NCBI GenBank assembly: GCA_031772625.1
Contig: CM062816.1
Span: forward strand, 830,515,056-830,579,055
DNA from: Pinus tabuliformis
Taxonomy: Eukaryota; Streptophyta; Pinopsida; Pinales; Pinaceae
Length of the DNA stretch: 64,000 nt
Direction of reading: 5' to 3'
Part shown: in pieces, positions 52,713 through 64,000 of the stretch
Layout of the letters: every line of letters begins with the position of its first letter
How positions within the stretch are numbered: position 1 is the first letter of the stretch
Translations under genes and position numbers: made by a program
Notes under the pieces: generated by a model
Seen by the model: only the letters and a program-made list of their open reading frames with translations
What the model was told of the DNA's origin: nothing
The model's database searches: none

Positions 52713-55429
52713 CATCATGAAAACCATGAAAACATAACAACCATACTTCTTATTGGATCTTTATAACACAACTCATTGCGGTATTTAAAATAACAACCAA
52801 ACATAAATATGTACAAATTCTAAAAATCATTTTCCTCAATTAGAAAATAATGAAGGATACATATCCCACATCTGATCAACCATCTCCAATTTACCTTCAT
52901 CGGTCCCAAAGTGCTTCCACTACACTTTAACTTGCTTGATTGCTTCTTTCTGAAGCATGAGTTATTTTCGCTGCAATATGCATTGAGGTTCCGGTTGGAA
53001 TTCTCCTTAGGCTCCACCTGCAATATAGACCAGTCAATCACATGATCAACATCCTTCATGTATCTCTTGAGTAATGAAACATGCAAAACATCATGGACTT
53101 TGACTGTTGGTGGAAGTGAGAGTTTTTAGGCCACAAGTACAATCCTCTCAAGGATCTTGAAACGCCCACAATATCGAGGTGCCAACTTGGCACATGGTCC
53201 AATTCTCAAGGAGCTATTCTTGGGCATGATACACAAATACACATGCTCCCCAAACTGAAACTGCTTAAACACCCCATGTTTATATGCATAACTCTTCTTC
53301 ATGTCCTATGTTTCTTTTAGATTCTTCTTGATAACCTATATTTCCTATTCCATCTCTGCCAACATGTGTTGTCCAATTAGTACCTTGTTCACGGGATCAC
53401 TCTAGTTGATGGGAGTATTACAACTCCACCCATAAAGTGCCTCAAATTGACTCATCTTTAAGGACTCTTGATACCCATTATTGTTCTCAAACTCTACGAG
53501 TGGAAGATACTCCCACCTCCTTTGTTGACGCATAATGTACGTCCTCAACATGTCCTCCAGAATCCTGTTGTCCATTTCTATTTGTTCATGTGTCTATGGA
53601 TGATAAGTTGTACTGAAAGCCAACTCTGTCCCCAAACCTACAAACAACTCCTTCCAAAACTTGGAAGTGAACTTGGCATCTCTATTAGATACAATCTTCT
53701 TAGGAATACCACGCAATCTCACAATATCCCTGATGAAGACCTGAGCTACCTCACTAGTTGAATTATTATATTTCACTGGAATGAAGTGAGCTACCTTAGT
53801 CAACCTGTCAATCACAACCATGATGGAATTATGCTATATAGATGTCATTGGAAAACCTATAATGAAATACATAGAAATGACCTCCCATTTCCATTCCTGA
53901 ATGAGAATCGGTTGTAATAAACCACTTGGTTGCTTGAACTCTACTTTTACCTGTTAACAATCCAAATACCTTGTGACGAACTCAACTACCTGGTTCTTCA
54001 GGTTTGTTCAATAATAGAACCCTACTATCTATTTTCTTCTCATCCATTGTTTGTCCAAGTCTTTTGATATCCCAGATGACCTAAATACAACTTAACATGA
54101 AATTCCCTCAAGATAAGCTTCTTGAGTTCACTATTGTCCAACACATAGATCTTGTCCCTAAATCTCACCAAACCTTCTGTTATGAGATGATAATACACAT
54201 CCTGATCACATGTACCCTGGTGTTGTAACTTGTGCTTAAGCTTCTTGTACCTATCTTCCTATTGTCCTGCTTATAGGATTCAATCATGTAAATCTGTCCC
54301 ATATGAACTCATAACTACAATTTGATTTACCTGCGCTCTTTTACTAAGAGAATCTACAACCCTATTCTCCTTACCCTTAATGTACCTGATCTCAAATTCA
54401 GACTCACTGAGCATGATCAACCATCTAGATTTCCTAGAATTCAGATTATGTTGTTCAAACAAGTATCTCAACCCACTATGATCACTCATTAAGACAAACC
54501 TCCTACCAATAAGATAGTGTCTCCACATCTTCAATGCATGAATGATAACTGCCAACTCAAGGTCGTGAGTCACGTAGTTCTACTCCTGCTCATTCAGTTT
54601 CCTTGACTCGTAGCACACCACTTGTCCTTCCTACATCAGGACTCCACCAAGTCCTCTCTTGCAAGCATCTGTACACACCAAGAACTCTTTATCTAGATTT
54701 GTAATCTTTAGAACTAGAGCATTTGTAATAAACTTCTTCAACTGCTCAAAACTAGATGCACATTCCTATGTCCATTCAAACTTCTTTCCTTTCCGCTGTA
54801 AATATGTAATAAGATAGGTGATCCGTGAGAAGTTCATTTTGAATCTCCTGTAATAACTTTCTAATCCCATGAATGATCTGACCTCATCCACATTCCTATG
54901 AGTTGCCCATTCCATGATAGCTTTGATCTTTTCCAGATCCACTACTATGCCTTCCTTGGAAACATGTCCCAAGTAATGTACCTCTGTCTAAAATAAACTG
55001 CACTTATTAAGCTTGGCATACAACTGATTCTCTCTCAACAATCTTAACAATGTTGCTAGGTGTTCTACATGCTCTTCCTCATTCTTAGAATATATCAATA
55101 TGTCGTCAATGAAGACTATCACAAACTTTCTAGATAAGGACACAACACATTATTCATCAAACATGAAAGTATCTAGAGAATTAGACAAACCAAAAGGAGC
55201 CACAACAAACTCATAATTCCCATACCTGTTCTGGAAAGTAGTATTGGAAATGTCCTCTTCTTTGATGCGTACCTGATGATATCCTGATCTCAAATCAATC
55301 TTCGAGAACACTTCTGCTCCCTTCAACTATTCAAACAAGTCATCAATCCATGGTAATGGGTACCTATTCTTGATCATCACCATGTTTAGCTACCTATAAT
55401 CAATGCACAACCTGAGAGTACCATCCTTC
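52713..55429 (-). pseudogene. Chromovirus C pol: RT (3' part), RNase H, integrase, chromodomain
   Basis: Minus-strand order from 55429: [34 protein letters not shown] (RT active site, about 55100), [11 protein letters not shown]; RNase H with VCTDACKRGLGG and an open stretch 54573-54280 (HYLIGRRFVLMSDHSGLRYL); integrase around 53821-53594 (MVVIDRLTKVAHFIPVKY, SNRDAKFTS); and a C-terminal region (HVSLLKRYMKDVDHVIDW) ending in a degenerate chromodomain (QVKV, WKHFGTDEG, MYPSLF; stop near 52836). The integrase motif SDRD reads SNRD, so its second catalytic aspartate is lost. Many stops and shifts are present. The chromodomain tail marks a chromovirus, perhaps Tekay-like. 52713-52835 is 3' untranslated. 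Confidence 0.85.
55425..55429. repeat. Target-site duplication CCTTC, left copy
   Basis: CCTTC also occurs directly after the other LTR at 63364-63368. Joining the two sides restores a continuous gypsy RT reading (FVKKKDGTLRLCIDY). Confidence 0.93.
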
Positions 55430-56815
55430 TGTTGGAAATAATACTGAGAGGGGGGGTGAATCAGTATTATCTATCAATTTAATAAATCTTCCTTATTTGA
55501 TCTTTGAATTATTTTTGCATGTCAGTACCATAAAATAATGAGCATGATCAAAGAAAACAGATAGTCACACCAAAGAACACAAGATGTAAGGTGGAAACCC
55601 AATGTGGGTGAAAACCACCTGCTGCAATATGTCTCTATCTTCTTTCAAATTAGAAACTCCTTTTACAATGATTTTGTACTGGTGCAGTCCTTTACCAGTA
55701 CGCAGGCTGCAACCTGTAGAAAGCTACAACTCTCTCTCGTTTTCCAGTCTTCTCCTGGAAGGGAGCTACAACCCCCTACTTCTTTTCATAAAGCATCAAA
55801 TGATCATCAAGTACATAACAGTTACAGTCCACTACAGTTATCAGATCAGTAATAACAGAACTAACCCAGAACACCTTATCAACAGAGAAATTCAATCAAC
55901 AGAACATCTTAAGACAGAGACGCAGTTTTCCCTTCTGTGGCCTGCGACCAGACGCAGTTAACCTTCTGCTCCCCTACGTCCACACGCAGAGATCCTTCTG
56001 CTGCGCTGCGTGCCCACGCACTGTTCCTTCAACTGCTCTGCGTCCTGTTGCTGCAAGGACGCACCCCGAAACATTATCGCGCCGCGTCTTTTTGCTGCAG
56101 GGACACACCCAGAAATGCTATCGCGCCGCGTCTTTTTGCTCAGAGACGCACCTGATCCTTATTATGCTCTGCGTCCCCACGCAGTGCGCCTGTTACTGTA
56201 TTGCGTCCCGGACGCACCTGAATCTTGCTCTGCCCTGCGTCCCCACGCAGGTATCTTCTTACTGCACTGCGTCCCAGCGCACTTGCCTTTCACTGAACCT
56301 GCGTACCTTCGGGTATGAATGATTTTAAGACTTTAAGAGTAACCCAAACAGTCAGATCTACAGATCTGATCATGCGCCAAAGAGATCTCAGTCTTTCAGA
56401 AGATTCGCCTTTTTAGATCTAGACCAGATCTAGCCTCATAAGATATTCAACCAAAGACATACACAAACCAAATGATCTCCTTTGCTTTATATAGGCAAGC
56501 TCCTCCCCAAATCATGGAACAATACCACGAGCCGACACCATAATAACACAATACCGTTGGCTAGATACCAAGAGTAAAACACAAGAAACCCCCACGTGAC
56601 CTTGAAATGTGTGCACTGGGTGGACGCACCTCCTGAACGGCTGGCCTGCGTCTCTGGACGCGGCCTCTGCATGGTGTACCTGCGGGTACGCATCTTCTGA
56701 ACAGATTTCCTGCGTCCTTCTTTATTTTCAATAAAAAGAGAGCCTTGCCATGGGAGTTGCCATCAAGTACAACATCTGTAACATATATAGCCATTCCTGA
56801 AACATAATGCCAACA
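55430..56815 (-). repeat. Copia S 3' LTR
   Basis: On the minus strand it runs TGTTGGCATTATG to ...ATTATTTCCAACA, 1386 bp. The TATA box CTATATAAAG is at 56494-56485 on that strand. Downstream of it (55925-56310), in what should be R-U5, there is an array of TGCGT/ACGCA palindromes. Confidence 0.95.
55974..56250. repeat. Array of CTGCGT-N4-ACGCAG palindromes in copia S LTR
   Basis: Examples: CTGCGTCCCCACGCAG at 56169-56184 and again at 56235-56250 (7-bp stem), TGCGTCCCGGACGCA at 56202-56216, TGCGTGCCCACGCA at 56007-56020, and CTACGTCCACACGCAG near 55974 (its partner in the other LTR reads CTGCGT). Stems are 5-7 bp and loops mostly 4 nt. The same array recurs 6548 bp further on in the other LTR. 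Confidence 0.8.
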
Positions 56816-56829
56816 ATCTCCCCCTTTGG
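56816..56829 (-). other. Copia S polypurine tract
   Basis: CCAAAGGGGGAGAT on the minus strand directly precedes the 3' LTR. Confidence 0.8.
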
Positions 56830-57070
56830 ACTTGATGGCAACCTCACAAACTTTGCTTCATTCTCCCCCTTTGACATCAAGGGCAAAGGGTATGCTCCCC
56901 CTAAGATCATGCTCCCCCTGAACCAGATCTGCAACAAAGAACCATAATCCTCCATGAAAGAGATAGAGACATATTGCAGCTATTTCCAAGATCTCCTTCT
57001 GACCATCCTCCATAATGCCAACAATGCATTATATGCTCCCCCTGAACCTGTACCATCAATCAGAAAAGAT

Positions 57071-60000
57071 TCAACAATAAGATGATGCATCAACAACCCC
57101 CAGCTTTTGCCTGAGGTATTCAAAAGTGTCCCTGGGCAATGGTTTGGTGAGAATATCAGCAACTTGTTCCTTAGAAGGAACATACTCCAACTTGACCTTC
57201 TGTTCAAGCACTTGTTCCCGGAGAAAATGATACTTGATTGGTATGTGCTTGGTTTTTGAATGCATAACCGGATTCTTTGAGATGCTGATTGCACTTGTGT
57301 TATCACATAAGATGGGGATAGGTGGTGTACAAGTGATTTGAAAATCCTGCAAAGTCTGCATCATCCAAAGAAGTTGGGTGCAACAAGATGCAGCAGCAAC
57401 ATATTCCGCTTCAGCTGTAGACAAGGCAATCGAACTCTGTTTCTTGCTGAACCAAGATACCAGTCTGGAACCCATAAAGAACGCACCACCACTTGTGCTT
57501 TTCCTGTCATCCACGCTTCCGGCCCAATCTGCATCTGTATAAGCATGAAGAGTAAGATCTGTATCTCTAGGATACCATAAGCCATAATTTTGAGTCCCTT
57601 GAAGATATTTGAAAATTCTCTTCACTGCCTGAAGATGAGTCTCCTTCGGATTTGCCTGAAATCTTCCAACTGCATGCATGATGTCCGGTCGGGTACCTGT
57701 CAAATATAGTAAACTTCCAATCATAGATCTGTAGGTTGGTTGATGTACTGCTGCAGATTCATCATTTGCACTGAGACTACATCCTGTGACCATGGGTGTA
57801 CATACTGGTTTTGCATCTTCCATGCCATATTTCTTCAAAATCTGTTTGAGATACTTGGTTTGAGATAAAAAGATTCCTCCTTCTTTTTGTTGGATTTGCA
57901 AACCAAGGAAATATGTCAGTTCTCCTAGCAAGGACATTTCAAATTCTTTCTGCATGATCGAGGCAAAGCTTTGACTCATAGCTTCTTCATTGCTGCCAAA
58001 AATAATGTCATCTACATACACAACAAGTATTAGCAATTTGTCATTTTCAACTTTTATATAAAGATTGCTATCTGCTGAACCTTTTGAAAAACCTTGTTGA
58101 TGAAGATATTTGTCCAAACGGTAGTACCAAGCCCTTGGAGCTTGTTTGAGACCATAGAGAGCCTTTTTCAATCTGCATACAAGGTTTGGATCATTTCCAA
58201 GAATGAACCCATCTGGCTGTTCAATGTATACTTCTTCTTCCAAGTCTCCATTCAGAAAGGCTGATTTCACGTCCATTTGAAATACTTTGAAGTTTTGAAA
58301 ACTTGAGAGAGCAAGAAACATTCGGATGGCCTCAAGTCTTGCAACAGGAGCAAAGGTTTCTTCAAAGTCTATTCCTTCTTGCTGCGCATACACTTTACAA
58401 ACAAGTCTGGCTTTATTTCTAATTACTTCTCCATTTTCATTCAATTTGTTTTTGAAGACCCATTTTGTCCCGATAACATTCTTATCTTTTGGTCTAGGAA
58501 CCAGCTCCCAAGTGTTGTTCTTTTCGATCTGCTCAAGTTCTTCATCCATTGCTTTCACCCAACATTCATCTTTGCATGCTTCTTTCACATTTTGTGGTTC
58601 CGTTGAGGAGAGTAATGCCAAATAGCTTGAAGCTTCTGCAACTGTTCTTCTTGTTTGTACACCTGCTTCTTTCTGCCCCACAATCTGAGATTCTGGATGA
58701 TTCTTCTGAACATATCTGGATGGGGTTTTCTCTTCTATTCTTGTCTGCTCCTCTGGTTCTTCTTGAAGTTCTTCTTGAGGTTCTTCTTCTTCATCATTCT
58801 GTCTTTGAGGATAGCCTTCATCTTCTTCTATGTCTTCATGATGTACTTGCCTAGGAATGTATCCCTTCTCATCAACCACTACATCAATGCTGTCAACAAT
58901 TCTGCCAAGTCTTTTATTGTAGCATTTGTATGCTTTGCTATATGGAGAATAACCAAGAAGAATGCCTTCATCTGCTCTAGGTTCAAGTTTGCCAAGCTGC
59001 TCATCAGTATTCTTGATATAGCATTTGCTCCCAAAGATTTTGAAGTGCTTTACCGAAGGAGTCCTACCATTCCAAAGCTCATGAGGAGTTTGAGTGTTGT
59101 TCACCCGGACATTCGTTTTGTTGAGAATAACAACCGCAGCATGTGCAGCTTCACCCCAGAAAGTAGCAGGAGTTCCTGATTCATCAAGCATAGCACGAGC
59201 CATTTGTTGGATTGTTCTGTTCATTCTTTCCACAACTCCATTTTGCTGGGGAGTTCTTGCTGTAGAGAATTCTCTTCTTATCCCATGTTCTTCACAGAAA
59301 TCGAAAAATTCATTTGAAGTAAATTCCCCACCTCTGTCGGATCTGAGGCACTTAATTTTGTGACCTGATTCATTTTCAACCAAGGCTTTGAAGGATTTGA
59401 ATTTTTCGAATGCTTCGTCTTTGTGCTTCATAAGTCCTAACCAGACAAACCTGGAGAAATCGTCAATGAATAATATCAAGTATTCTTCTCCTCGAGGTGT
59501 CCTTTTTCTAAAGGGACCGCATGTATCTGTATGTACTAGCTCAAGAGGCATGCTAGCTGATCCTTCTTTCTCTGGAAACTTAGTTCTGGTTTGTTTTCCA
59601 AACTGACATGATTTGCATATGGTGTTGTCAGGAATTTTAATATCTGGAAGATCGCGAACTGCCTGATATTTGCATGCTTTCCTTATTTGTGAGAAGCTTA
59701 GATGTCCCAACCTTCGATGCCATAACCAGTGTTCTTCATCCTTGCTCAGATAGCATTGTTGTTTTCCTTCTTCAAATATGTACAGATTATTTGGAGTTCT
59801 TTTGCCTTTGAGCACTGTTTTACCTGTATCAAGATCACGAACAAGACATCCATTTGATCTGAATATAACCTCGGTTCTTTGATCACACATCTGACTGACA
59901 CTTAGAAGATTATGCTTCAATCCATCAACATACAAAACATTTCCAGCCTTGACCTTTTCTTTTAACTGAGCAATGCCTTTTCCTTTTATAGTTGCAGGAG

Positions 60001-61918
60001 TATCATTTCCAAAAGAGACTTTCTTTCCCTTTTCTAGAGCAGAATAAGATTCAAGTTTTTCTTTATCACCTGTCATATGCTTCGAACATCCACTGTCAAT
60101 GTACCACAGATTTTCCTGTCCCTCTGCATAAAATGCTATCCCACATCTTTCTGTTTCAGGTTCCTTTATTCTCCATGTTTTGGTGCTTGAGGCTTGTTCC
60201 TTTTTCTGCTGGAACCTGCTCCTGCATTCAGAGTCTTCATGACCAAAGTTATTGCAAATAGAACATTCAACTTCATTTTCAAGAACCGAAAAGTTGTTAT
60301 AGGTCCTTTTTGTAATCCCTGTCATACTTCTTTGTTTTTGAGCTTCCCTAGTCATGATTGTTTTATATGCAACACATTGAGCTGCTTTGTGACCAAAGTT
60401 ATGGCAAGAAAAGCATTGTCCATTGAAGAAACTTCTGCGGTTATCAAATCTACCGGCCAAATGATTGTAATTTCTATTGTCATCCATTCTTGAACCAAAT
60501 TGAGAAGATTTTACCTGTGGCTGGTTGTAGCTTTTGTTCACCCTTAAGATGGATTGCCCCTGATAGTTTCTGTTTGTAATTCGTCCCTGCTTTACCTGAT
60601 GATCTTCATTTTGCTTTTGCTCATTTCTTCTTGCTGCATCAAGATAACTTTTTGAGGTGGATGCTTGAGAAGTTTCTCCATTATAGCCCAGACCTGTCTT
60701 GTTTAGAGGAGATCGCTGCACATTGATAATCTCATCCAAAGTTTCAGATCCTTTGACAAACTTGAGATTAATAGCTTTTGTTTTCTCAATCTCTTTTCTA
60801 AGACCAACAATTTCACCTTCTAATTTTTCAAGATGTTTTTCCTTTTCATCAATTTGAAATTGTAGAGTATCAATGATCATGTTCTTTTCTTCTATACATC
60901 TTTTGAGTCTAGTAATTTCATCATAAAGGTTATCCACATCTACAGCATCCATATAATCATCATCTTCAAATGCCATTAACAGCTTATATTCATTACCTTG
61001 TTCATCTTCATCACTGTTTGATAGACCATCACTATCTTCATGAGTGTAGTAACTTTTATTATTTGCGTTCTGTTTCTTGTTCCATCTAGCAGGTTCCTTT
61101 CCTTTATCCTTATAAGGACATTTTGCAGCATAATGACCTACTCTTCCACAAGCAAAGCATTTAAAAGGTAACTTACCTCTGAACCTTCCAGAACCCCTTT
61201 GAAGATTTCTGACAAAATTTGATTCTTCTTCCTCTTCTTCTGGGACGTGGCTTGCTTCATAATAATCTCCTTTGCCTGATGCCTTGAAATCAGCTTCTCT
61301 TCTGTCTGAAGGACCTCCCTTTCTCATTTCATAAGCAGTTAGAATTCCATGTAGCTGAGACATAGTAAGAATTCGTAGATTTTCCTTTTCTTCTATAGCA
61401 GATACTTTAGATTCAAACTTGGGAGACAAAGATCTTAGAACCTTTTCAACCACTATAGCCTCTCTTATTTCTTCACCCAAATTTTTCATACAATTAACAA
61501 TCTCATCTACCCGAAGAAAATAGTTAGCCACACTTTCATCATTATACATCTTGAGAGTCTCATACTGAATCCTGAGAGTTTGAAGTTTAGCACGCTTTAC
61601 CTGTTCATCTCCTTCATAGCTTTTGACAATTTTGTCCCATATTTCTTTTGCGGATTTGTAGTGCATTACCTTCATGAATTCCGTTTGGGATATACATCCT
61701 AACAGAGTACTGACTGCTTTTGCATTTGTTTCATACTTCTTTTTCTCAGCTGGATCTGTAGGAGTAGCTGAAGGAAAAACATAGCCTGTTTCTACAATGT
61801 CCCAAACTTCTGTACCAAGAGATTGAAGATATGCAGTAACTCTTACCTTCCAATAATTGAAGTTTGTCCCATCAAAAACCGGTGGCCTGATTGATGCTTC
61901 TCTCTCGTAGTTGCTCAT
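57071..61918 (-). CDS. Copia S gag-pol polyprotein, intact (1615 aa)
   Basis: It starts at ATG 61918 ([17 protein letters not shown]). Gag of UBN2 type is at 1-200. Zinc knuckle 1 ([14 protein letters not shown]) is at 254-267. A predicted coiled coil at about 330-390 follows an acidic stretch. Knuckle 2 ([14 protein letters not shown]) is at 502-515 and knuckle 3 ([14 protein letters not shown]) at 552-565. Protease has DSG at 608-610, and GAG-pre-integrase lies at about 732-782. Integrase has D798, D861 and E897 (DD35E). RT spans about 1135-1390 with YVDD at 1301-1304. RNase H spans about 1450-1590 with YTDADWAG and STAEAEYVA. Nothing is interrupted. One oddity is CKVYAQQEG, where a glycine is usual in place of the valine. 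YVDDIIFGS and the long gag suggest a SIRE- or Tork-related lineage; the clade is uncertain. Confidence 0.95.
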   Translation of the reverse strand: MSNYEREASIRPPVFDGTNFNYWKVRVTAYLQSLGTEVWDIVETGYVFPSATPTDPAEKKKYETNAKAVSTLLGCISQTEFMKVMHYKSAKEIWDKIVKSYEGDEQVKRAKLQTLRIQYETLKMYNDESVANYFLRVDEIVNCMKNLGEEIREAIVVEKVLRSLSPKFESKVSAIEEKENLRILTMSQLHGILTAYEMRKGGPSDRREADFKASGKGDYYEASHVPEEEEEESNFVRNLQRGSGRFRGKLPFKCFACGRVGHYAAKCPYKDKGKEPARWNKKQNANNKSYYTHEDSDGLSNSDEDEQGNEYKLLMAFEDDDYMDAVDVDNLYDEITRLKRCIEEKNMIIDTLQFQIDEKEKHLEKLEGEIVGLRKEIEKTKAINLKFVKGSETLDEIINVQRSPLNKTGLGYNGETSQASTSKSYLDAARRNEQKQNEDHQVKQGRITNRNYQGQSILRVNKSYNQPQVKSSQFGSRMDDNRNYNHLAGRFDNRRSFFNGQCFSCHNFGHKAAQCVAYKTIMTREAQKQRSMTGITKRTYNNFSVLENEVECSICNNFGHEDSECRSRFQQKKEQASSTKTWRIKEPETERCGIAFYAEGQENLWYIDSGCSKHMTGDKEKLESYSALEKGKKVSFGNDTPATIKGKGIAQLKEKVKAGNVLYVDGLKHNLLSVSQMCDQRTEVIFRSNGCLVRDLDTGKTVLKGKRTPNNLYIFEEGKQQCYLSKDEEHWLWHRRLGHLSFSQIRKACKYQAVRDLPDIKIPDNTICKSCQFGKQTRTKFPEKEGSASMPLELVHTDTCGPFRKRTPRGEEYLILFIDDFSRFVWLGLMKHKDEAFEKFKSFKALVENESGHKIKCLRSDRGGEFTSNEFFDFCEEHGIRREFSTARTPQQNGVVERMNRTIQQMARAMLDESGTPATFWGEAAHAAVVILNKTNVRVNNTQTPHELWNGRTPSVKHFKIFGSKCYIKNTDEQLGKLEPRADEGILLGYSPYSKAYKCYNKRLGRIVDSIDVVVDEKGYIPRQVHHEDIEEDEGYPQRQNDEEEEPQEELQEEPEEQTRIEEKTPSRYVQKNHPESQIVGQKEAGVQTRRTVAEASSYLALLSSTEPQNVKEACKDECWVKAMDEELEQIEKNNTWELVPRPKDKNVIGTKWVFKNKLNENGEVIRNKARLVCKVYAQQEGIDFEETFAPVARLEAIRMFLALSSFQNFKVFQMDVKSAFLNGDLEEEVYIEQPDGFILGNDPNLVCRLKKALYGLKQAPRAWYYRLDKYLHQQGFSKGSADSNLYIKVENDKLLILVVYVDDIIFGSNEEAMSQSFASIMQKEFEMSLLGELTYFLGLQIQQKEGGIFLSQTKYLKQILKKYGMEDAKPVCTPMVTGCSLSANDESAAVHQPTYRSMIGSLLYLTGTRPDIMHAVGRFQANPKETHLQAVKRIFKYLQGTQNYGLWYPRDTDLTLHAYTDADWAGSVDDRKSTSGGAFFMGSRLVSWFSKKQSSIALSTAEAEYVAAASCCTQLLWMMQTLQDFQITCTPPIPILCDNTSAISISKNPVMHSKTKHIPIKYHFLREQVLEQKVKLEYVPSKEQVADILTKPLPRDTFEYLRQKLGVVDASSYC

Positions 61919-61963
61919 GATGAACGATCTACCTTCAAGCGATCAAGCTTCTCTGAAGGACCT

Positions 61964-61975
61964 GCTCTGATACCA
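61964..61975 (-). other. Copia S primer-binding site, tRNA-iMet type
   Basis: TGGTATCAGAGC on the minus strand, two bases inside the 5' LTR. Confidence 0.92.
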
Positions 61976-61977
61976 AT

Positions 61978-63363
61978 TGTTGGAAATAATACTGAGAGGG
62001 GGGGTGAATCAGTATTATCTATCAATTTAATAAATCTTCCTTATTTGATCTTTGAATTATTTTTGCATGTCAGTACCATAAAATAATGAGCATGATCAAA
62101 GAAAACAGATAGTCACACCAAAGAACACAAGATGTAAGGTGGAAACCCAATGTGGGTGAAAACCACCTGCTGCAATATGTCTCTATCTTCTTTCAAATTA
62201 GAAACTCCTTTTACAATGATTTTGTACTGGTGCAGTCCTTTACCAGTACGCAGGCTGCAACCTGCAGAAAGCTACAACTCTCTCTCGTTTTCCAGTCTTC
62301 TCCTGGAAGGGAGCTACAACCCCCTACTTCTTTTCATAAAGCATCAAATGATCATCAAGTACATAACAGTTACAGTCCACTACAGTTATCAGATCAGTAA
62401 TAACAGAACTAACCCAGAACACCTTATCAACAGAGAAATTCAATCAACAGAACATCTTAAGACAGAGACGCAGTTTTCCCTTCTGTGGCCTGCGAACAGA
62501 CGCAGTTAACCTTCTGCTCCCCTGCGTCCACACGCAGAGATCCTTCTGCTGCGCTGCGTGCCCACGCACTGTTCCTTCAACTGATCTGTGTCCTGTTGCT
62601 GCAGGGACGCACCCCGAAACACTATCGCGCTGCGTCTTTTTGCTGCAGGGACACACCCAGAAATGCTATCGCGCCGCGTCTTTTTGCTCAGAGACGCACC
62701 TGATCCTTATTATGCTCCGCATCCCCACGCAGTGCGCCTGTTACTGTATTGCGTCCCGGACGCACCTGAATCTTGCTCTGCCCTGCGTCCCCACGCAGGT
62801 ATCTTCTTACTGCACTGCGTCCCGGCGCACTTGCCTTTCACTGAACCTGCGTACCTTCGGGTATGAATGATTTTAAGACTTTAAGAGTAACCCAAACAGT
62901 CAGATCTACAGATCTGATCATGCGCCAAAGAGATCTCAATCTTTCAGAAGATTCGCCTTTTTAGATCTAGACCAGATCTAGCCTCATAAGATATTCAACC
63001 AAAGACATACACAAACCAAATGATCTCCTTTGCTTTATATAGGCAAGCTCCTCCCCAAATCATGGAACAATACCACGAGCCGACACCATAATAACACAAT
63101 ACCGTTGGCTAGATACCAAGAGTAAAACACAAGAAACCCCCACGTGACCTTGAAATGTGTGCACTGGGTGGACGCACCTCCTGAACGGCTGGCCTGCGTC
63201 TCTGGACGCGGCCTCTGCATGGTGTACTTGCGGGTACGCATCTTCTGAACAGATTTCCTGCGTCCTTCTTTATTTTCAATAAAAAGAGAGCCTTGCCATG
63301 GGAGTTGCCATCAAGTACAACATCTGTAACATATATAGCCATTCCTGAAACATAATGCCAACA
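61978..63363 (-). repeat. Copia S 5' LTR
   Basis: 1386 bp, the same length as the 3' LTR with no indel. TATA box at 63042-63033 on the minus strand. It is followed at 63364-63368 by the CCTTC target duplication. Confidence 0.95.
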
Positions 63364-63368
63364 CCTTC

Positions 63369-64000
63369 TTCTTCACAAACAACACTGGTTCACCCCAAGG
63401 CAACACACTTGGCCTAATGTATCCTTTGTCAAGCATTTCCTTCAATTGCAACTTCAATTCCACTAACTCTAGAGTGTTCATCCTGTAAGGTTCCTTTGAT
63501 GTTGGTGTTTCTCCAAGTACCAACTCAATAGATAAATCCACTTCCCTATGAGGAGGAAACCTAAAATATTTGCAGGAAATACATCCTACAATTGTTGTAA
63601 AAGCGGATACCTCTTCAAGATTTAAACATCCTCAACATCCTTCCCTTTGTCACTGGAAACAATACACACCCTTTCCTACAACTGTGCTTTGCCTGCATAG
63701 TTGTAACCATTCTCAACAATGTAGGCCTATTCTTACCCTACAATATTCTCTTCTCTCCATCATCATCCAAAAAATTGATAGCCTTATCATAACAATCTAC
63801 CTTAGCCTTATGAAGGTACAACCAACCCATACCCATAAGCATATTGTATGATCCCAATGGAAGCACATTTAGATGCACTGATGTAGGCATACCATTTACC
63901 TCAAATGCACAAGCTCTCAGTACTTATAGCCAATTGCACCAACCAAGACTCTGCATGCACTTCTTTTCTCAAACCACACTTATCCACCAGGTCAAGGTTA
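63369..64000 (-). pseudogene. Chromovirus C pol: end of protease and start of RT
   Basis: On the minus strand, from the window edge: a retropepsin-type tail (YNMLMGMGWL, KAKVDCYDKAINFLDDDGEK), a linker with stops, then [34 protein letters not shown] and [12 protein letters not shown], where copia S cuts in. It joins the RT part at 55429. Gag and the 5' LTR of this element lie beyond 64000. Confidence 0.82.

Larger units (their letters stand above)
55430..63363 (-). mobile_element. Copia S, full-length Ty1-copia retrotransposon (7.9 kb)
   Basis: It has two 1386-bp LTRs, a tRNA-iMet primer site, a polypurine tract, a single unbroken gag-pol ORF and CCTTC target duplications. I spot about 13 base differences between the LTRs, roughly 1%, most of them transitions. 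This is the only element in the window that looks able to move. It interrupts the chromovirus C reverse transcriptase. Confidence 0.95.

Noticed and set aside
55974-56250. Palindrome array as a CRISPR-like or origin-like array
   Set aside because: Unit spacing is irregular, spacers are not unique sequences between fixed repeats, and the array is inside a plant LTR and duplicated with it.
58326-59606. Plus-strand ORFs of 70-175 codons
   Set aside because: They are shadows on the reverse strand of the copia S gag-pol gene, with no domain of their own.

Overview
The window is plant nuclear DNA made almost wholly of LTR retrotransposons nested in one another. I see no host protein-coding gene, rRNA, tRNA or CRISPR array. 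Evidence for a plant: primer-binding sites matching plant initiator tRNA-Met, Ty1-copia and chromodomain Ty3-gypsy polyproteins, and two Tat-lineage elements with an extra archaeal-type RNase H. A large, repeat-rich genome is likely; a gymnosperm is possible, but nothing here fixes the lineage.

Left half (1-35285). The oldest layer is a decayed Tat-lineage element (Tat-2, minus strand, about 32859-34980). A Ty1-copia element (copia P, plus strand, 28921-32858) sits in it. Copia P is interrupted in gag by a gag-only copia element (copia M, minus strand; 5' LTR 27768-28920, 3' LTR running off the window at 1-88). Copia M is in turn split inside its zinc knuckle, with a 5-bp CCCAT target-site duplication, by a Ty3-gypsy array (821-26653). 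That array has five LTRs (A-E) and five internal regions, all pseudogenes. It contains an 8.16-kb duplication joined at a TAAGC microhomology, and a truncated Tork-like copia (copia Q, 14123-16890) joined in frame to gypsy gag.

Right half (35286-64000). A chromodomain Ty3-gypsy element (chromovirus C, minus strand) has its 3' LTR at 35286-37167 and its pol at 52713-55429 and 63369-64000. Two young elements interrupt it. Tat-1 (plus strand, 37320-52707, TSD AAAAC) lies in its 3' untranslated part. Copia S (minus strand, 55430-63363, TSD CCTTC) lies in its reverse transcriptase and carries an unbroken 1615-aa gag-pol ORF between two 1386-bp LTRs.

The most notable content is in Tat-1. After integrase it has a separate archaeal-type RNase H ORF whose ATG follows a splice-acceptor-like sequence. 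Beyond that lies an ANTISENSE gene (48260-about 49890) with its own TATA box, two predicted introns and a protein resembling the plant mobile domain. The decayed Tat-2 keeps the same order: integrase, the same acceptor-like junction and RNase H, then the tail of the same antisense gene. The arrangement is therefore a family trait and not an accident of one copy. Tat-1 also carries hairpins with a compensatory base change in its leader and a 15-bp perfect inverted repeat in the antisense gene's intron.
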